18,090 bases of DNA from Geobacter sp. UBA6169 (GCA_002422265.1 DIUB01000151.1:1-18090), one strand, 5' to 3'; shown: positions 1 to 7,451, counted from the stretch's first letter. Numbers and translations: made by a program. The notes: generated by a model from the letters alone, not told the origin.

Positions 1-2181
1 CCGATCGACGTCATATTCCTCTGGCACATGCACCAGCCCTATTACAAGGACCCGGTCAAGGGGGAGTATGCCCTCCCCTGGACCTATCTGCATGCCGTCA
101 AGGATTACTTTGACATGCCGGCCATTGTGGAGGACACGCCGGGGGCAAAGGCGGTCTTTAACCTGGTGCCTTCTCTGATTGAACAGCTGCTGGATTATGC
201 CGCCGGCACGGCGGTGGATCCGTTTCTGGTCAAGGGGCAGATGAACCCGGCGGACATGGGCGAGGAAGACAAGGTCTTTCTGCTGGAGAATTTTTTCTCT
301 GCCAACCGCCAGCGGATGATTGAACCGTACCGCCGTTACCTGGAGCTGCTGTATATGGCCGGCGAGGGTAAGCCGGGCGCGGTGCGGGAACGGGTGCGTC
401 ATTTCAGCAATCAGGATCTGCTCGACCTGCAGGTCTGGTTTTTCCTTTCCTGGACCGGCGAGGCGGCACGGCGGCGGTATCCGATTTTCCGTGAGCTGCT
501 GGCCAAGGGGCAGGGCTTTACCGCCGAGGATCGCGATCGGCTGTTTGCTGCCCACCGCGTACTGCTGAATGCGATTGTGCCGCTGTACAAGAAATTGCAG
601 GCATCCGGGCAGGTCGAGTTATCGGTCACCCCTTATTTCCATCCGATCCTGCCGCTGTTGTGCGACAGCCAGATTGCCCGTGAGGCGATGCCGCGGGTGA
701 CGCTGCCGCTGGAGCGGTTCCGTCATCCTGAAGATGCCCGGGCCCATATCCTTCACGGTCTGCAGTATTTTGAGGAGATTTTCGGCACCATACCAGCCGG
801 TATGTGGCCATCAGAAGGTTCGGTCAGTGATGATGCGCTGCGGCTGATAGCCGAGTGCGGGCTCAAGTGGGTTGCAACTGATGAAGAGGTGCTGGCACGC
901 TCGCTGAACGGTGGCCTGGGTGAGGGAAGCGAGCAGCTTTACTGGCCCTGGCGCTATGCAACCGGCCATGGCGATTTGAACATCTTTTTCAGGGACCATC
1001 AGCTCTCTGACCTGATCGGGTTTACCTACAGCCAGTGGGATGCCCGCCGGGCCGTGGCCGATTTTACCGGGCGGCTGCGGCAGATCAGGCAGCGGGTGGG
1101 CTCAGAGGGACGGGTCATACCGGTGATTCTTGATGGCGAAAACGCCTGGGAGTTCTATCCGGACAATGCCTATGCATTCCTGTCCGGCATGTATGCTGCA
1201 GTGGCTGAGGCACCTGATCTGCAGCCGGCCACCTGCAGCGAGGTGTTGGAACGGTCCCGTTTTGAGGGGCGTCTGCACCATATTCATCCCGGATCGTGGA
1301 TCAATGCCAATTACGGCATCTGGATCGGTCACCCTGAAGAAAACCTGGCCTGGGATCTGGTGTCAGCTGCACGGCGGGCCATTCTGGAGCATCACCCGGC
1401 TGCCGCTGCCCAGCTTGCTGCTGCCGGTATGGACGGAGATCAGGTGGCCCGCATGCTCTGCACCTCACTGTATGCGGCTGAGGGGAGCGACTGGTTCTGG
1501 TGGTTTGGTGATGATCATTTTTCACCCCACAGTGACCGTTTTGACCGGCTGTTCCGTCAGCACCTGGCCAATATCTACACCCTGCTGGGGCTGGGTGTGC
1601 CGCGAGAGTTGCTGGAACCGATCAAGAAAAAGAGCCCGGCCGGACTGGTACGGGAACCGGCCGGTTTCATTACCCCGGAGATCAACGGTAAGGTCAGCGA
1701 TTATTTTGAGTGGCTGGCTGCCGGTCTGTTTGACCTGACGCGCCAGGGTTCTGCCATGCATTCCTCAGACCGGCTGTTGCAGGGGTTCTACTGGGGTTAC
1801 AACCGCAACACGCTCTTTTTCAGGATTGACGGCATCCAGGAACTCAGCAGGCTGCTGAAAGAGAATGATATTCTGGCACTGCACCTGATAGCCGATCGGG
1901 AATATCGGCTGCCGATGCAGCGGGTTGCCCGCGAAGGTCTGTTGCTGGTACGGGAGCTGGGGGACTGGACCCCAACCAACTGCTGCTGCAACTGGGCTTT
2001 TGATCGGACCTGCGAGGTGGCGGTGCCGCTGGACTGTCTGGGGCTGCAAGCCCGTTCCAAACTGTTTGCCAGCGTTACCTTGACGCGGGATCGTGAGGAG
2101 ATCGGACGCTGGCCGTCCGATGCGCCGCTGATGCTGCAGTATGAAGGGCCGGATCTGGAAGCGAATGATTGGTTAATTTAA
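1..2181 (+). CDS. Glycoside hydrolase family 57 protein (5' end outside the window)
   Basis: This is probably an alpha-glucan-acting GH57 enzyme (amylase, amylopullulanase or branching-type) acting on glycogen or maltodextrin in the cytoplasm. The frame is open from base 1 (PIDVIFLWHMHQPYYKDP), so the ATG at 28 is internal: the HMHQP motif that begins the GH57 barrel straddles it. Numbering from that ATG, the MWPSEG motif puts a likely nucleophile at Glu263, and the ILDGENAWEFY motif puts a likely acid/base at Asp369. Both assignments come from family resemblance. The C-terminal part, from about residue 530, would be the helical and beta region usual in longer GH57 enzymes. No signal peptide can be judged because the start is missing. 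A GalT-like gene follows after a repeat-filled gap of 84 bases, which suggests sugar-phosphate or glycogen metabolism. The exact substrate cannot be told from the sequence. Confidence 0.9.
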   Translation, partial: PIDVIFLWHMHQPYYKDPVKGEYALPWTYLHAVKDYFDMPAIVEDTPGAKAVFNLVPSLIEQLLDYAAGTAVDPFLVKGQMNPADMGEEDKVFLLENFFSANRQRMIEPYRRYLELLYMAGEGKPGAVRERVRHFSNQDLLDLQVWFFLSWTGEAARRRYPIFRELLAKGQGFTAEDRDRLFAAHRVLLNAIVPLYKKLQASGQVELSVTPYFHPILPLLCDSQIAREAMPRVTLPLERFRHPEDARAHILHGLQYFEEIFGTIPAGMWPSEGSVSDDALRLIAECGLKWVATDEEVLARSLNGGLGEGSEQLYWPWRYATGHGDLNIFFRDHQLSDLIGFTYSQWDARRAVADFTGRLRQIRQRVGSEGRVIPVILDGENAWEFYPDNAYAFLSGMYAAVAEAPDLQPATCSEVLERSRFEGRLHHIHPGSWINANYGIWIGHPEENLAWDLVSAARRAILEHHPAAAAQLAAAGMDGDQVARMLCTSLYAAEGSDWFWWFGDDHFSPHSDRFDRLFRQHLANIYTLLGLGVPRELLEPIKKKSPAGLVREPAGFITPEINGKVSDYFEWLAAGLFDLTRQGSAMHSSDRLLQGFYWGYNRNTLFFRIDGIQELSRLLKENDILALHLIADREYRLPMQRVAREGLLLVRELGDWTPTNCCCNWAFDRTCEVAVPLDCLGLQARSKLFASVTLTRDREEIGRWPSDAPLMLQYEGPDLEANDWLI

Positions 2182-2186
2182 AGACA

Positions 2187-2257
2187 GGGTCAAGGGTCAA
2201 GGGTCAAGGGTCAAAGAATCAGTTTTCTTGCCCTTGCCTCTTGTCCCTTGCCCCTTG
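2187..2257. repeat. Heptamer repeat array with an inverted degenerate array
   Basis: Four exact head-to-tail copies of GGGTCAA occupy 2187-2214. From 2228 the opposite orientation follows as a degenerate series: TTG recurs at 2228, 2234, 2241, 2248 and 2255, with C/T-rich fillers. The two arms can fold into a long imperfect hairpin with about one mismatch per heptad. It fills nearly the whole gap between the GH57 stop and the galT start. There is no T-run after it, so it is not a typical intrinsic terminator. Confidence 0.8.
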
Positions 2258-2265
2258 GGGGCTGC

Positions 2266-3294
2266 ATGTCTGAACTGCGTTGGGATCCGTTAAAGCTGCA
2301 CTGGGTGATTATTGCCGTTGAGCGGGGGCGTCGCCCGCGGGATTTTCAGGTTGAACCGCAACCGTTGCCAAGCACCGCCTGCCCCTTTTGCTACGGCAAT
2401 GAAGACAAAACACCGCCGGAGATCTTTGCGATCAGGGATCACGGCATGCCCAACACCCCCACCTGGAAGGTCAGGGTGATCCCCAATAAATACCCGGCGC
2501 TGCGGATCGAGGGGGAGCTGAACAATCGTGCCCACGGTCCCTACGATCTGATGAACGGCATTGGCGCCCATGAGGTGATTATTGAAACGCCGGACCATGA
2601 CAAGTCTATGGCAGACCTGACCACCAATGAGTTAACCTCTGTTTTGGCCACCTGGCGTACCCGGTTGTTGGACCTGCGCCGTGATTTTCGCTTTCGTTAC
2701 ATGATCCTGTTCAAAAATCACGGTGCCCGAGCCGGCGCATCCCTTGCCCATTCCCACAGTCAGCTGATTGCGGTGCCGCTGTTGCCACCGGTGGCAACCA
2801 CTGAACTGAAGGTCTGCCGGACCTATTATGAACGCAAGGAGCGCTGCCTGTTCTGCGATCTGATCACCTTTGAGCTGCAGGAAGGGACCAGGGTGGTGCG
2901 GGAATTTTCCAATTTTGTGATCCTGGCACCGTATGCGGCCAGCTTCCCTTTTGAACTGCGTCTCTATCCCAAGCGGCACAGCCATGATTTTGCCCTGATG
3001 CATGATGCCCACCTGGCAGAACTGGCGGTTGCCTTGAAGGATATGCTGTTGCGGGTGAAGCAGGTACTGAAGGATGCTCCCTATAACTTTATCCTGCATA
3101 CCTGTCCGCCGATGCACAAGCGGCCTGGCAAACCTGCCATGTGGACATCACTGGAGTACGACTATCACTGGCATATTGAACTGGTGCCGCGGCTCACCTC
3201 AATTGCCGGGTTTGAATGGGGCACCGGTTTCTTTATCAACCCCACCTCGCCGGAGGATGCAGCCCTGTTCCTGCGTGAGGCCGAGGTCTCGTGA
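2266..3294 (+). CDS. galT: GalT-type hexose-1-phosphate nucleotidylyltransferase
   Basis: Enzymes of this HIT-superfamily branch transfer a nucleotidyl group between a sugar nucleotide and a sugar phosphate through a uridylyl- or adenylyl-histidine intermediate. The 342-residue protein is of normal GalT length. It shows a first zinc-type pair Cys39/Cys42 (CPFC), the active-site triad region AHSHSQ with the probable nucleophile His164, a second pair Cys194/Cys197 (CLFC), and the late YHWHIE motif that normally supplies zinc or structural histidines. ATG 2266 was chosen because SELRWDPLKLHWV is the usual family start; the upstream in-frame TTG at 2248 lies inside the repeat array. A G-rich stretch just upstream may act as a weak ribosome site. 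No galK or galE is next to it, and GH57 lies upstream, so ADP-glucose or another sugar nucleotide is a possible substrate. The family call is firm; the substrate is not. Confidence 0.88.
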   Translation: MSELRWDPLKLHWVIIAVERGRRPRDFQVEPQPLPSTACPFCYGNEDKTPPEIFAIRDHGMPNTPTWKVRVIPNKYPALRIEGELNNRAHGPYDLMNGIGAHEVIIETPDHDKSMADLTTNELTSVLATWRTRLLDLRRDFRFRYMILFKNHGARAGASLAHSHSQLIAVPLLPPVATTELKVCRTYYERKERCLFCDLITFELQEGTRVVREFSNFVILAPYAASFPFELRLYPKRHSHDFALMHDAHLAELAVALKDMLLRVKQVLKDAPYNFILHTCPPMHKRPGKPAMWTSLEYDYHWHIELVPRLTSIAGFEWGTGFFINPTSPEDAALFLREAEVS

Positions 3295-4157
3295 GCAAGG
3301 GTGACTGCCTGAGAGAGAACCTGGAGCAGCTCTACCGGCAGCGTTCACCGTCTTATCTGGCCAACGACCCGCTCTCTTTTTGCCACCGCTACCACAATCC
3401 GGCTGATCAGGAGGTGGCAGCACTGCTTGCGGCCGTGTTCGCCTACGGATCGGTCAAGGTCATCAAAGGCAGCCTCTCGCGAGTTTTCAGCATCATGGAC
3501 GATGCACCGGCCAGTTTTGTTGATCGTTTTACTCCCGGAAAGCATCGGCAGTTGTGCGAAGGTTTCAAGCATCGTTTTAATGATGCCGGTGACCTGCTGG
3601 CCCTGTTCTGGGCCCTGCGGAAGATGCGTGAGCAACAGGGCAGTATCGAGGCATTTTTCAGTCATTTTCACCACCCGCAGGCTGATACCGTAGAACAGGG
3701 GTTAAGCGGCTTCAGCACAGCAGTGCTGGCCCTTGATTACCGCCCGGCTTTCGGGCGTAGAGGCCTTCCGGTTGACGGTTCGTTCCGCTTTCTGTTCCCC
3801 TCACCGGAGGGTGGCAGCGCCTGCAAGCGCCTCTGCATGTTTCTGCGCTGGGTGGTGCGACCGGCTGACGGTATTGATCTGGGGTTGTGGCAGACCGTGC
3901 GCCCCTCGCAGCTGGTTATACCGGTGGATCGTCACATTGAGCGGATCAGCCGCCTGTTGGGGCTGACTGCCCGACGCACGCCGGACTGGCGTATGGCCCT
4001 TGAAATAACCACAGCCCTGCGCAGTCTGGCTCCAGACGATCCGGTGCGTTATGACTTCAGTCTCTGTCACCTGGGGATCAGTGAAGGCTGCACCGGACAA
4101 CCGGGGCAGTACTGCTGCAGCTGTCCGGTGAACCGCTTTTGCCGCTGCGCGGCATGA
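3291..4157 (+). CDS. TIGR02757 / DUF2400 family protein, probable iron-sulfur, DNA-glycosylase-like fold
   Basis: This 288-residue protein matches the TIGR02757 conserved hypothetical family, which to my knowledge has no assigned function. The GTG start (3291) overlaps the galT stop by 4 bases (GTGA), so the two are probably translationally coupled. The C-terminal half looks like the endonuclease III / HhH-GPD superfamily. It has IPVDRHIERISRLLGL with Asp213 where endonuclease III carries its catalytic Asp in VDTH. After it comes a four-cysteine loop, Cys267-x7-Cys275-x2-Cys278-x5-Cys284, close to the C-x6-C-x2-C-x5-C [4Fe-4S] loop of that superfamily. The usual LPGVGxKTA helix-hairpin-helix and its lysine are not visible. 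Family membership is well supported. The fold link is my inference, and any activity on nucleic acid is unproven. Confidence 0.85.
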   Translation: MSKGDCLRENLEQLYRQRSPSYLANDPLSFCHRYHNPADQEVAALLAAVFAYGSVKVIKGSLSRVFSIMDDAPASFVDRFTPGKHRQLCEGFKHRFNDAGDLLALFWALRKMREQQGSIEAFFSHFHHPQADTVEQGLSGFSTAVLALDYRPAFGRRGLPVDGSFRFLFPSPEGGSACKRLCMFLRWVVRPADGIDLGLWQTVRPSQLVIPVDRHIERISRLLGLTARRTPDWRMALEITTALRSLAPDDPVRYDFSLCHLGISEGCTGQPGQYCCSCPVNRFCRCAA

Positions 4158-4175
4158 TGAACAGTTGGATAGAAA

Positions 4176-4206
4176 TTGACACTGCAGCACGGTTCTGCTA
4201 CACAAT
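4176..4206 (+). promoter_or_regulatory. Candidate sigma-70 promoter for the zinc-ribbon gene
   Basis: A perfect TTGACA (4176-4181) is followed, after 17 to 19 bases, by weak -10 candidates: TACACA at 4199, or CACAAT at 4201-4206. It lies in the gap between the TIGR02757 stop and the start at 4267. The -35 is strong and the -10 poor, so the assignment is tentative. Confidence 0.4.
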
Positions 4207-4266
4207 ACGCTGATTTTTCTGAGTTTCAGTGCAGTAGCGATATCACCTGCCGACAGGGAGCTGGCG

Positions 4267-5730
4267 ATGGTTATTCAATGTGAGCAGTGCCGGACCAAAT
4301 TCAGGCTTGATGATGAAAAGGTTTCCGAGCGGGGAGTGAAGGTTCGGTGCGCCAAATGCCGCCATGTATTTACCGTGCGCAAAGAACAGGACCCGGCTGC
4401 AATTTCTGCTGAACCGGCTGTTGCCGCTGCTTCAGCTGTCGTTGCAGCAGAAGCAGCGGCTGTCTCTTTTGATCTGGGGCAAACCGATGCGGCTCCTGAC
4501 AGCGCCTTTGATTTCGGGGATGTCTCTTTTAGCACTGAGGCGGCAGCAGCAGCGCACGATACGACGTTCAGCGACAAGACCATGATCATGCCCGCCAAGG
4601 CCGTTCGCGAGCCGTCGGTCGATCCCGGTTTTGACTTTGGTGAGGCACCGGCATCCGGCACCCAGACTGCAGAGCCTGCGGTTGAGTTTGATTTCGGCGA
4701 CATGCCAAAGGCTGCAGCAGTGGCTGCCGATCCCGGGCTGACCGGCTTTGATTTTGGCGATGTTGCCGCACCTGCGGCAGCAGCGCAGGCTGCCTCCTTT
4801 GATCTTGGCGATCTTGGCTCTTTGACAGGAGCCGCACCTGCTGTAGCCACGCGCGACGACAGTCAGGGATTCAGTTTTGATGATGCAGTGCCGCAGTCTG
4901 CTGCAGGATCTGCTGACAGCTTTGACCTTTCCGGTGTTGACTTTACGCGTTCTGAACAGCCTGCACCGGCCACACCTCCTGAGGTTGCGGCCTTTAGCCT
5001 GGATGATCTTGATTTGAATGCCGATGCGACACAGATTGCGGTGGATGCCTCGGCAACCGCTTCTTCCGGCACGCTGTTTGAACCGGTTGACGAGTCTGTT
5101 GCCAGTCGTCAGGTAGCTGCTGCTCCTGATATTACCTTTGACCTGCCTGTTGACCGGGAAGAAGCTCCACCTCTCGCCATCAGTTCACGCAAGCGTCAGA
5201 GTTCTGCAGCTTCTGTCCTGATTGCGGTGGTGGCTGTGGTGGTGGTGGCTGTACTCGGCTTCGTTGCCTACACCTTTATCAGCAACGGCCCCAAGACGCT
5301 TTCGTTGCTGGGTAATGCCCCTGCACCGGTAGAGGAGGGCAAGATAACGGTTCAGAACGTGAGTGCCTATTTTATCCCTGCGGCAGCCAGTGGTGAACTG
5401 CTGGTGATCAGAGGCGAGGCGTTGAACAGCTATAAAAAGCCCCGTGCTGCGCTGCAGGTGAAAGGAGTGGTCGTTGGCGCCTCTAACCAGCCGGTTGCCA
5501 CCAGAACCGTCTATGCCGGCAATATGCTGACCAGAGAACAGCTGCTGGAGATGCCAGCCGATAAGATAGAGGCCGCCATGAATAACCAGTTCGGCGATTC
5601 ACTGGCCAACATGGAAGTACAGCCGGGTAAGGCCATACCGTTCACCATCGTGATCATCAATCCTCCGGCTGATGGCAAGGAGTTTACCGTGGAGTCGGTT
5701 GGATCAACGGTGGCAGCCTCTAGTAAGTAA
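4267..5730 (+). CDS. Zinc-ribbon (MJ0042) membrane protein with DUF3426-like C-terminus and FDFGD repeats
   Basis: Its function is unknown. The 487 residues divide into four parts. First is an N-terminal zinc ribbon with Cys5, Cys8, Cys28 and Cys31 (CEQC...CAKC), typical of MJ0042-type domains. Second is a long Ala/Pro/Asp-rich, probably disordered linker (about residues 40-310). Third is one transmembrane helix (about 315-337, very Val/Ala-rich). Fourth is a C-terminal domain (about 350-485) resembling DUF3426. The linker repeats FD[FL]G[DEQ] at residues 68, 81, 122, 141, 161 and 178, followed by looser variants such as FSFDD and FDLSG. With no signal peptide and one helix, the zinc ribbon and linker probably lie in the cytoplasm and the C-terminal domain in the periplasm. 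The start has a GGGAG ribosome site six bases upstream. It sits alone between its own candidate promoter and a terminator. Confidence 0.85.
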   Translation: MVIQCEQCRTKFRLDDEKVSERGVKVRCAKCRHVFTVRKEQDPAAISAEPAVAAASAVVAAEAAAVSFDLGQTDAAPDSAFDFGDVSFSTEAAAAAHDTTFSDKTMIMPAKAVREPSVDPGFDFGEAPASGTQTAEPAVEFDFGDMPKAAAVAADPGLTGFDFGDVAAPAAAAQAASFDLGDLGSLTGAAPAVATRDDSQGFSFDDAVPQSAAGSADSFDLSGVDFTRSEQPAPATPPEVAAFSLDDLDLNADATQIAVDASATASSGTLFEPVDESVASRQVAAAPDITFDLPVDREEAPPLAISSRKRQSSAASVLIAVVAVVVVAVLGFVAYTFISNGPKTLSLLGNAPAPVEEGKITVQNVSAYFIPAAASGELLVIRGEALNSYKKPRAALQVKGVVVGASNQPVATRTVYAGNMLTREQLLEMPADKIEAAMNNQFGDSLANMEVQPGKAIPFTIVIINPPADGKEFTVESVGSTVAASSK

Positions 5731-5752
5731 CAGCGCACGGCAAACCACAAAA

Positions 5753-5788
5753 AAACGGGCTGTCTGGTTTCAACCAGACAGCCCGTTT
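5753..5788. terminator. Bidirectional intrinsic terminator
   Basis: A perfect stem, AAACGGGCTGTCTGG (5753-5767) with its complement at 5774-5788, closes over a six-base loop. An A-run precedes it (from 5750) and a short T-run ends it, so it can stop transcripts from both sides. It separates the convergent zinc-ribbon gene (+) and FKBP gene (-). Confidence 0.9.
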
Positions 5789-5823
5789 CAGCTGGTGCGG
5801 TGAAAAGGATGAGGGAGTGTACT

Positions 5824-6318
5824 CTAAACGATCTCCACCAGACGGATCGCAAAGGTAAGATCCTGGCCAGCCAGCGGGTGGTTGGCATCCAGGGTGACGG
5901 TGCTGTCAGTTACCTCGGTAATCAGTACCGGCATGCTGGTGCCGTCCTGCAGTACCACTTCAAGCTGCTGCCCCTCGATCGGCTCAATCTCGCCGCTCAA
6001 TTCCGAGCGCTCCACCACGGCTACCATCTGGTCGTGGCGTTGGCCGTAAGCCTCGTCAGCCGGTATGGTGACGGTTACACTCTCGCCAACGGCAAGCCCC
6101 AGCACCGCTTTTTCAAAGCCGGGGATCACATTGCCGCTGCCAATGGTAAACTCAAGCGGTTCACTGCCGCAGTCAGTGTCAGTGCCGCAGCCGCTGGAAC
6201 TGCAGCTGCAGCCGCAACTTTCCTGTTCAACCGATTCTGAAGAGTCAAAGATGCTGCCGTCGCTGAGGGTGCCGGTGTAGTGTACCCGTACGGTATTACC
6301 CTGTTGTGCCTGTGCCAT
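5824..6318 (-). CDS. SlyD-type FKBP peptidyl-prolyl isomerase with a cysteine-rich insertion
   Basis: Cytoplasmic FKBP isomerases of the SlyD group speed up proline cis-trans isomerisation and act as folding helpers. This 164-residue protein has the FKBP core (VRVHYTGTLSDGSIFDSS, then PLEFTIGSGNVIPGFEKAV and IPADEAYG). It then has an insert-in-flap region and the SlyD hallmark DANHPLAGQDLTF near residue 145. ATG 6318 was chosen over the upstream in-frame 6384 because it has an AAAGGA ribosome site and fits the family start; the longer form would also run into the neighbouring gene. Between the first strand pair and PLEF, where most FKBPs have only a few residues, it carries about 20 extra residues with Cys35, Cys37, Cys39, Cys44 and Cys50. 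There is no His-rich metal-binding tail of the E. coli SlyD kind. It is the last gene of the yggT operon, just before the terminator. Confidence 0.92.
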   Translation of the reverse strand: MAQAQQGNTVRVHYTGTLSDGSIFDSSESVEQESCGCSCSSSGCGTDTDCGSEPLEFTIGSGNVIPGFEKAVLGLAVGESVTVTIPADEAYGQRHDQMVAVVERSELSGEIEPIEGQQLEVVLQDGTSMPVLITEVTDSTVTLDANHPLAGQDLTFAIRLVEIV

Positions 6319-6367
6319 GAAACGTCCTTTCTGCCTGTCAACAAAAATAGCCGCCCTTTCAGGCGGG

Positions 6368-6685
6368 TCATGCTTCCTGATCAAGACCCAGTCGAGCCAG
6401 ATGTTGCAGGGTGGCCCCCTCTAACCGGAGTCGCTTGTGCCGTGAGGTTTCCCCCTGAATAATGGTGACAGCAGATTTGGGCAGCTTGAACTGTTGTGCC
6501 AGAAACTCGCGGCAGCAGTCGTTGGCAGCGCCGTCAACCGGTGGGGAGGTGAGCTGCAGCTTCAACTCGCCGGCATGGATGCCGCAGCATCTGGTGCGGG
6601 ATGCCCGTGGTTGTACCAGCACCCGCAGCAGCAGCGCGGCCCCTTCCTGCTGCCAGGGAAGATCCGGTCTACTGCTGTTCTGCAC
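6368..6685 (-). CDS. DUF167 (YggU-like) family protein
   Basis: This is a 105-residue member of the DUF167/YggU family, small proteins of unknown role often encoded beside yggT. The recognisable core is LLLRVLVQPRASRT, followed by GELKLQLTSPPVDGAAN (the family's most conserved stretch) and a basic region with VTIIQGETSRHKRLRLEG. The chosen GTG start at 6685 overlaps the end of the DivIVA-like gene by 17 bases; no clear ribosome site is visible, which fits translational coupling. A doublet Cys-Cys occurs twice (residues 33-34 and 57-58), which is not a family hallmark I know. The gap to the FKBP start is 49 bases. The family call is secure; the function is not known. Confidence 0.88.
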   Translation of the reverse strand: MQNSSRPDLPWQQEGAALLLRVLVQPRASRTRCCGIHAGELKLQLTSPPVDGAANDCCREFLAQQFKLPKSAVTIIQGETSRHKRLRLEGATLQHLARLGLDQEA

Positions 6686-7121
6686 TGGTGATCATACGGC
6701 CATAACTGTCCAGCAGGGCCTTGAAGTCGACTTCAAACTGGAGCCGTTGGCGCCGCAACTCATGGGTTTTTGCCTGCAGTTCTGCTGCCTTGCGCTCTGC
6801 TTCATCCACCAGCCGCCGCGCCTGCAGTTGGGCCTCTGATACGATCAGCTCTGCCTCTTTCTGGGCATTCAGCTTCATTTCATCCGTGATCCGCTGTGCT
6901 GCCAGCATGGTTTCACGCAGATCCTTCTCCCGCTGGACATGGTCGGCCAGTTCGCGGGACTGGCGGGCAGCCTGTTCCTTCAGATCAGTGTTCTCGCGCA
7001 GCAGTCCTTCCATCTCGGCGGCTACTGCCTGGAGAAAACTGTCCACATCATCGGGGTCCAGACCTCCCAGCATCTTGCCCTTGAACTGTTGCTGCTGGAT
7101 ATCAAGCGGAGTAATCTTCAT
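6669..7121 (-). CDS. DivIVA-domain coiled-coil protein
   Basis: The first 40 residues match the DivIVA membrane-binding domain (MKITPLDIQQQQFKGKM, then DPDDVDSFLQAVAAEME). The rest, to residue 150, is a long charged helix rich in Glu, Lys, Arg and Ala, consistent with a coiled coil. Proteins of this kind gather on curved membranes at poles or septa and recruit partners. In Gram-negative bacteria they are less well studied than in Bacillus. It starts 6 bases after the yggT stop with GAGGT upstream, so it is in the same operon. Conserved clustering with YggT and DUF167 suggests a shared envelope or division role, which is inference from context. Confidence 0.9.
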   Translation of the reverse strand: MKITPLDIQQQQFKGKMLGGLDPDDVDSFLQAVAAEMEGLLRENTDLKEQAARQSRELADHVQREKDLRETMLAAQRITDEMKLNAQKEAELIVSEAQLQARRLVDEAERKAAELQAKTHELRRQRLQFEVDFKALLDSYGRMITSAEQQ

Positions 7122-7127
7122 CGGCAG

Positions 7128-7451
7128 TTACCTCAGTTTCATCACCATGCTGTAATTCAGCAGGTACTGGTACAGGGTGTCCAGCACTACGATCTGCACC
7201 ATGTAAATCAGGGCAAAGGCCACCAGCGGTGAGAGGTCCACCGGGCCAAAGTAGGGCATTTTGCTCCGAATACGTGACAAGAGCGGTTCGGTCACTCGGT
7301 ACAGAAAATTAACGATCGGGTTATAGGGGTCGGGATTGACCCAGGAGATCAGCACTGTAGCGATCAGGATATACTTGTAGACTGTCAGCAGTCCGCTGGT
7401 CAGCTCTACCAGTTTGGCCAGGGCGTAGAGGATATTGCCGAAAAGTATCAT
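7128..7451 (-). CDS. YggT family integral membrane protein
   Basis: This is a 107-residue membrane protein of the YggT family. The two hydrophobic stretches are LVELTSGLLTVYKYILIATV (about residues 12-33) and LSPLVAFALIYMVQIVVL (about 73-92). Between them lies the conserved SWVNPDPYNPIVNFLYRVTEP segment, of which NP..P......TEP is the family signature. ATG 7451 is preferred over the upstream in-frame 7532: it fits the family start (ILFGNILYALAKLVE) and has GGAGG 11 bases upstream. It is the first gene of the operon continuing into DivIVA, DUF167 and FKBP. The start codon lies in the arm of a perfect 10-base inverted repeat. YggT proteins are linked to osmotic or polar envelope functions in some bacteria; the role here is not known. 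Confidence 0.9.
   Translation of the reverse strand: MILFGNILYALAKLVELTSGLLTVYKYILIATVLISWVNPDPYNPIVNFLYRVTEPLLSRIRSKMPYFGPVDLSPLVAFALIYMVQIVVLDTLYQYLLNYSMVMKLR

Noticed and set aside
1130..1738. Plus-strand open frame of 202 codons within GH57
   Set aside because: It is a shifted frame inside the well-supported GH57 gene, with Arg/Trp/Cys-rich content typical of off-frame translation.
2187..2257. CRISPR-like repeat array
   Set aside because: The units are seven bases with no spacers and no cas genes nearby.
2248..2265. In-frame TTG start giving a six-residue longer GalT
   Set aside because: It lies inside the heptamer array, lacks a ribosome site, and the ATG at 2266 begins exactly where the family does.
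4561..4600. Possible FHA-binding phosphothreonine site (SDKTMIMP) in the zinc-ribbon protein
   Set aside because: A single short match in a disordered linker is not enough, and no kinase or FHA gene is in the window.
4275..4850. Minus-strand open frame of 191 codons, Ala/Ser-rich
   Set aside because: It is antisense to the repetitive zinc-ribbon gene. Its composition follows from the complementary Asp/Phe/Ala codons, and it has no domain or ribosome site.
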